Made by a program: the position numbers and the translations under genes
Shown: positions 59,601-64,000 of the stretch, piece by piece
Layout: each line of letters begins with the position of its first letter
Position numbering within the stretch: the first letter of the stretch is position 1
Source of the DNA: Polytrichum commune
Taxonomy: Eukaryota > Streptophyta > Polytrichopsida > Polytrichales > Polytrichaceae
Reading direction: 5' to 3'
NCBI GenBank assembly: GCA_950295325.1
Contig: OX485805.1
Coordinates: 16,169,501 to 16,233,500, forward strand
Length of the DNA: 64,000 bases
The notes under the pieces: model-generated
Told to the model about the DNA's origin: nothing
The model's input: the letters and a program-made list of their open reading frames with translations, nothing else
Database searches by the model: none

Positions 59601-60758
59601 GGAGTACGGAGATGCAGAGGAGGTGCTAGAAGGGGCAGGAACAAAGTACTTGATGACACCAACATTGAGAGATGTAGCCCACCAATATGCTTTGACGAAT
59701 TTATCCCTCATGGCACCTTTGCATAGGTGAGTGTGACCGTGTTTTTTCTGATTGCACATTCTTGTGTCAATGTGCCCTGTTATTTTGCAAAACATGAACG
59801 CCTCTGTAAACCCCTACTGCCTGAGCGGGCGGATGAGTCCGTCATGAATAATGACTGACTAGTAAATGACTAATGAGCGACTAGTGAGCGACTCATGAAT
59901 GACTATTGAATGACTTATGAGCGACTAGTTAGCGACTGGTGAAGGACTAGTGAATGACTTATGAGTGACTATTGAGCGACTGGTGTATGACTGGTGTATG
60001 ACTATTGAATGACTGGTTGGATGTACAGGCAATGGAAAGTGGAACGGGAGGCGAATCCCAACATCTCGGCTTTTGAAAACTGGATTAAAGACGTAGTACG
60101 CAATCACCCTGTTGACCCGAACGATGAGGATGACATGGATAGGGTTCTGATGTGCAGCAGACCGTCACAGTTAGCCACACGATATACGAGGATGAAGGCA
60201 TATGGAAACCACTTTCGGGTGGAGGACCAACAGTCCAGGACATTAAAAACCTATGATAGCGGAGTTGCCTCTGTGTTTCACATGCCCTCCGAGGGTTCGG
60301 AGGAGGTGACATTGAATTATGTGGGAGTACTAAAGGATATACTAAAATTGAACTATGGACCAATTCGTACGCCTGTCATACTTCTTAGGTGCGAGTGGAT
60401 GAAGCAATTTGACAATTGGGGCAATCCAACGTATGTAAGAGATGAGGCTGGATTCATGGTCGTGAATTTCCGCCACAGGGTTCCTCAAATGTTGGATCCG
60501 TTCATATTTCCCAACCAAGCGACTCAAGTATTTTGGTCAGACGAAGTGCGGAAACTGGGGTGGAAAGTAGTTTTGGCAAAGGAGGCACGCTCCCAAAGAC
60601 ATGAACAGAGCACACAAGATGTCTTCATGACCACCACCGAAGAAACGGATGGCATGCAGTTGGCAAACCATGTGCCTCCCCCGCCCACCACAGCCTCATT
60701 GGTGGGAGCCATAGAACTATCAGATTCCGATAACTCATTAGCACTAGCTAAATTTTAG
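56616..60758 (+). CDS. CACTA TNP2-type transposase, intact three-exon frame
   Basis: Three exons, 56616-58358, 58828-59726 and 60029-60758, join in frame with consensus borders (AAG|GTATAT...CCAG|GAT and ATAG|GTGAGT...ACAG|GCA) to give 1123 codons without a stop. The N-terminus has a Transpos_assoc-like CPCSKCKG cluster (Cys39-Cys44), then an acidic region. The Transposase_21 core has AADGVNPF (Asp365) and TIHDFPGYG (Asp461), two presumed catalytic carboxylates, with a CPVC knuckle after. Exon 2 holds LDVMHCEANFSKN and the DUF4218 region (FFDIMTHLLYHLVDE, GPVSTRWMYPIERYM). Exon 3 is DUF4216-like (VLKDILKLNYGP, VILLRCEW, FIFPNQATQVF) and ends with a SUMO-interaction-like IELSDSDN. The first ATG is chosen; the open frame extends nine codons further up without one. 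Nothing visible prevents function. Confidence 0.88.
58430..58775. repeat. AGTCGTTT-rich TNP2 intron 1
   Basis: Intron 1 (58359-58827) contains GACTTAAAAACGACTGAAG near 58427 and repeated AGTCGTTT words, some 11 bp apart (AGTCGTTTGAA, AGTCGTTTACA near 58558-58575), the inverse of the GACT core. The array is less regular than that of intron 2. Confidence 0.6.
59857..60016 (+). repeat. Perfect 11-bp phased GACT array in TNP2 intron 2
   Basis: Fifteen GACT tetramers start at exact 11-bp steps from 59857 to 60011, consensus GACTRNTGANN (for example GACTAGTGAGC, GACTATTGAAT, GACTGGTGTAT). The array fills half of the 302-bp intron 59727-60028 and ends about 15 bp before the splice acceptor. It is the clearest example of the motif found across the element. 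Confidence 0.92.
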
Positions 60759-60829
60759 GTGTTTGTTTTTACAGAAGCCTAGCTGGGGTCACAAATGTCC
60801 TTAGTGGTTGTATTTAACAATATTGTGAC

Positions 60830-61625
60830 TGAACTACAACTTACTATGACTGAACTACAACTCTACTATGACTCAGACGTCCACGTCATCGAGTACGTGG
60901 CATGATAAATGAAAATTATTGTTGTTGCCCAGTGCCCTCCATTGAACACATGATTTCAGACATGCATCATATGTGCACATTGGCAATGTATATCTTCCAT
61001 ATATGTACTTGCAATCTGTTGGAGAGTCATAGTTAAGTATGGGTTGGTGAAGGGCAACACAGAAATGATTGCACAGTTGCTATGTGAGAGTTGTCTTGGC
61101 ACGTCACACCGGCATGGATGAGTTGGACGATGAATAACTAACCGCAAACCAAAAGTTGCACATGTCATCCACGAGTCATTTCAGTAACTGAACAATGACT
61201 AAACGCTTGTACACGTCATCCCAATTTTGGCGGGCGTGTGAGTCAGTCATTGAGCTCGAAATTCGTAGTCATTCTTTTGACAGGTCACTATTATCGAGCA
61301 TAATTTTCATTCAATTAATCCCTAATTTCCACGTCATCAGAGGGATGTAAGTGCCACATCACATATTTGTGTTATTTTTAAATAATAGTAAACACGTAGT
61401 CGTTAAATCACGACCAGACAATGACTAACAGTCAGCCACGTCAAGATATTCTATCCACGTCATACACGAATGGATGTAGTGGATGAAATTTGTTAGACAT
61501 AAAATGAGTATGTTGTGCGGTCGTCAACAGAGTTCATCTTTAGTCATTTAAATGACTAAACAATGATTCACATGTTAGCCACGTCACACAAGGTGACTTC
61601 ATCAGGCATCACAGTCGTTTAATGA
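60830..61625. repeat. Right subterminal region, CCACGTCA and TGACTAA words
   Basis: Downstream of TNP2, GACTGAACTAC and AACTCTACTAT occur in 10-11 bp steps near 60832-60880. Then CCACGTCAT words (about 60890, 61330, 61440, 61455, 61580) and AATGACTAA words (about 61195, 61420, 61550) recur. The same two words dominate the opposite end at 41.17-41.65 kb. This is expected of subterminal repeats at the two ends of a CACTA-type element. Canonical CACTA terminal nucleotides were not identified. Confidence 0.6.
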
Positions 61626-61630
61626 GTTGT

Positions 61631-62899
61631 TTAGGACACTGAGTCATTGATACCCTGGTTGGAATGGACAAGGTTTGTTGTAGTGACAGGATGCTTATGG
61701 TTGCCTACATGGACGCAAGCACGCTCTTGCGTATCATCTTCAAAAACGTAAAAGATTTTTGCATCACAAGAGGCTACACAAACAGGAGGTTCTTTACAGA
61801 TCTTACAGACTAATGTTGAAGTTGGAGGTGGAGCGTCTGCAACAGGGAAGGCATCTTTGGAAGAACCTTCGAACTCGACCTCGTTCACTCCATATGCGCG
61901 TTCAGGCCGCTGCAGAAACCCACATTTGGGATTGTGGCATTGAAGATGACCTACACAGTTAGACGACCGGAATGACAACCCCAGCGTGTTACTGATGTTA
62001 GTAGTCATAGTCTTTGTCCATATATGGCCATCGTAACGTTTGTCCATACATTCCATAGATTTAGCATTCTTATGGACTGCAGATGGAAGGGTGGGAGGAA
62101 GAATGAAGATTACATCCCCATTGAACGACGGTGGCAGGAAATCTACGTTCTCAGTACAGATAGAATCATAATTCAGTTTCTTAAGAACTGACTTGCTTCC
62201 AGGCATACTACCTAGGGAACGAAGGGAGGGAAGAATGTTTATCAGTTTTGTAGTTTGCGAAGGTATAAGGAAATGAGTAGTCCTACGTGAATCTTGAGAA
62301 GAAGAGGGAGATGGACGCTTAGCACTAGACCGGATTGATGGATGGGAAGGCCTCCCCTCATCATCAGAAGAATCGGACAAATCGATGCTAACGCGGAGAC
62401 CTGGCTCGATCTTGACACGAGATAGTAAGGGGGCTTTAGTGCACAGTGTAGAGGAACTGCGAGGAGTGAGGAGGACTGTAGTAGCGTTCATGGACTCTGA
62501 CAAGCCAAAGACGCGATACTTTCCGGGCTTGAGTTTCCAAACGCGAGCATTATTGTCTAACATTACGGCCTGGACGTATAAGGAATAAAGGACATTTTGA
62601 GTTTCCGGATTGACAACATCTGTCTCTAACCACAAGCTATCAGCATCGAAACCAAAACGAATGGATAGCCACTGGAGAGTGAGATCAGCGGTTCCATCAG
62701 GGCCAGGAGGTATGCATGTAGGGATAAGAGATCCAAGAGAAACAAGTTCGATGACATCGACGAGTGGAGCTTGGACAGCAGCGGAAGACATTGAGAAACA
62801 ATTTGACAATGCTATGTGAGAAGGAATTTGCAAAAGGGGGATCGAAAAGAAACAATGGGATATATACATGAGAGGTTGATGAAGACGTTGGACATCCAA
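61631..62899 (-). pseudogene. MULE-like transposase, N-terminal half
   Basis: An open frame of 422 codons; the internal ATG at 62791 (MSSAAVQAPLV) is the more likely start because the first 36 residues look hydrophobic and fortuitous. The region has a Ser-rich linker with a SUMO-interaction-like VSIDLSDSSDDE, then a Cys/His cluster with HLQCHNPKCGFLQ, LVCKICKEPPVC and ACVHVGNHKHPV, a zinc-binding DNA-recognition type seen ahead of MULE transposase cores. The frame ends about 20 residues after the last histidine, just where CACTA-like subterminal repeats begin. The expected catalytic core is absent here and matches the minus-strand gene half at 38597-41150. I infer one gene split by insertion. 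Confidence 0.65.
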
Positions 62900-63156
62900 G
62901 ACATGTACAGAATGTAGTCAGAAAATGTTTGGTTAATCATGAGAAATATTAATAATCTGTATAAACAGTAGTGTGAACAATACATCATGGAGTGGGAGAC
63001 GAAAATGGGGCCTTTGCCATATGGGGCCCTTTGCCATATTTGTCATTGTCATGTTTATGACAATGATCAATCCCTAAACTACGAACTGCAGTGCATCCTG
63101 CGCAATCGAGTTTCTGACCTTTGGCACTCCTCAATATGGATCTAGAGTAAGTGCCA
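62900..63156. other. 5' flank of the MULE-like gene
   Basis: Contains an inverted repeat around TTGTCATTGTCATG...ATGACAATGAT near 63038-63068. No gene is seen. Confidence 0.4.
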
Positions 63157-63559
63157 GGAAAATGGGTGACCCCTGCGTTGGAGCAGGGGTCCTTTCTGCC
63201 TTGATGAATTTGTGCGCCGATGATGAGCTTCTGGCTCTGAGGCAGGTTAGGGTATATAGTTTGATTTTCGGCAGTTTGCTTTAGGAAAATGGGTGACCCC
63301 TGCGTTGGCGCAGGGGTCCTTTCTGCCTTGATGCATTTGTGCGCCGATGATGAGCTTCTAGCTCTGAGGCAGGATAGGGTATATAGTTTGATTTTCGGCA
63401 GTTTGCTTTAGGAAAATGGGTGACCCCTGCGTTGGCGCAGGGGTCCTTTCTGCCTTGATGAATTTGTACGCCGATGATGAGCTTCTGGCTCTGAGGCAGG
63501 TTAGGGTATATAGTTTGATTTTCGGCAGTTTGATTTAGGAAAATGGGTGACCCCTGCGT
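63157..63559. repeat. 127-bp tandem repeat with internal hairpin
   Basis: Units start with GGAAAATGGGTGACCCC at 63157, 63284, 63411 and 63538, exact 127-bp steps, nearly identical. Each complete unit holds a hairpin with arms GACCCCTGCG and CGCAGGGGTC. The fourth unit is cut after 22 bp by a family-A LTR. Confidence 0.93.
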
Positions 63560-64000
63560 TGTCGCGCACCTCTCCATGAGGAGTGCCCGAAACACCATGG
63601 GCACAAGGGGGACCCCGGAGTGACACCCGGGACTTGTGGCGCCGTTGGTGAGAGGGCCCAAGTGATCCTAGTGTGGGTGAGGGCCCCGGGCGTTGGGAAC
63701 GCCTCCCACCCACAAAGACTAGGAGGCACAAGGGTAAGACCATGAGTTATGCGTAGCTCATGGCGTGGTGATTCTAGAAAGCTCAAGAACACCTCAATCG
63801 GAGGTGTGAGCTAGGAGTTATGGCCATTTGAGTGGGGCGCTGTCCCGGGACAGCGCCCTGGTACAGCAGTGCCTGGGAGTGATTCCCGGGACTGCCAAGC
63901 TTCAAACAGGCATAACTTCCCCAAGACTTGCCCGAATGGGGCAAGTGAGGAGTCCATCGGCATCTACGTGAAGCGTAGATGAAGATGAAGTGGTTGGTTG
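63560..64000 (+). mobile_element. LTR family A, copy 3, runs off the window
   Basis: Starts TGTCGCGCACC inside the fourth unit of the 127-bp array and is nearly identical to copy 2 as far as the window edge. The five bases before it are TGCGT; the same five bases should follow its 3' end outside the window. Because the array it interrupts is itself highly uniform, both are young. Confidence 0.9.

Noticed and set aside
41150-61631. Joining the two MULE-like halves as exons of one gene with a 20-kb intron
   Set aside because: The plausible donor near 61655 and acceptor at 41151 do not keep the reading phase, and the interval holds complete genes on both strands. Insertion explains it better.
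1-64000. CRISPR arrays, bacterial operons or phage genes
   Set aside because: Repeat spacing, introns and transposon types are eukaryotic. The tandem arrays lack unique spacers between short identical repeats.

Overview
The window looks like repeat-dense nuclear DNA of a land plant or close streptophyte relative. The evidence is a CACTA (En/Spm-like) transposase with the plant Transposase_21, DUF4218 and DUF4216 layout, a plant-type TNP1 partner, Ty3/gypsy remnants with a tRNA-Asp-like primer site, GT-AG introns, a tRNA-derived SINE and 5S-related repeats. A seedless plant is possible, but I cannot name a species. I recognise no host gene with confidence; nearly everything readable is mobile or repetitive DNA.

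Layout, left half. 1-3.3 kb is AT-rich and without genes. 3.6-7.46 kb is a satellite array of about 371-bp monomers whose core forms a three-monomer higher-order repeat. 7.57-12.96 kb is a 5'-truncated, inactivated LINE with reverse transcriptase and RNase H; an older relative lies at 15.0-15.6 kb. 16.9-21.4 kb holds an old inverted LTR (family A) split by another insertion, then a family-B LTR with primer-binding site. 21.4-23.9 kb is a broken gene resembling DUF7869 transposase-like proteins. 29.15-29.84 kb is a gypsy integrase remnant, 30.41-32.30 kb a solo LTR with AGGCC target duplication, and 33.20-33.45 kb a MITE.

Layout, right half. A MULE-like transposase gene on the minus strand is split in two: its N-terminal half lies at 61.6-62.9 kb and its C-terminal half at 38.6-41.15 kb. 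The 20.5 kb between looks like one large CACTA-like element. It carries a TNP2-type transposase (+) with an uninterrupted three-exon reading frame of 1123 codons, a divergently transcribed five-exon TNP1-like gene (-) with one in-frame TAG, and a third minus-strand gene with an FCP1/NIF-phosphatase-like domain that has lost its catalytic aspartates. Arrays of GACT-type motifs spaced 11 bp apart recur in the left arm, the TNP1 intron, the TNP1-TNP2 intergenic region and the TNP2 introns, and more loosely in the right arm. They tie the region together and are candidate transposase-binding sites.

The CACTA-like element has itself been invaded. A family-A solo LTR with perfect CTTAG duplication cuts the FCP1-like gene. 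Other family-A copies lie at 37.2-38.0 kb and at the right edge, where one interrupts a 127-bp tandem array. Nesting order can be read from these interruptions: MULE-like gene, then CACTA-like element, then family-A LTR.
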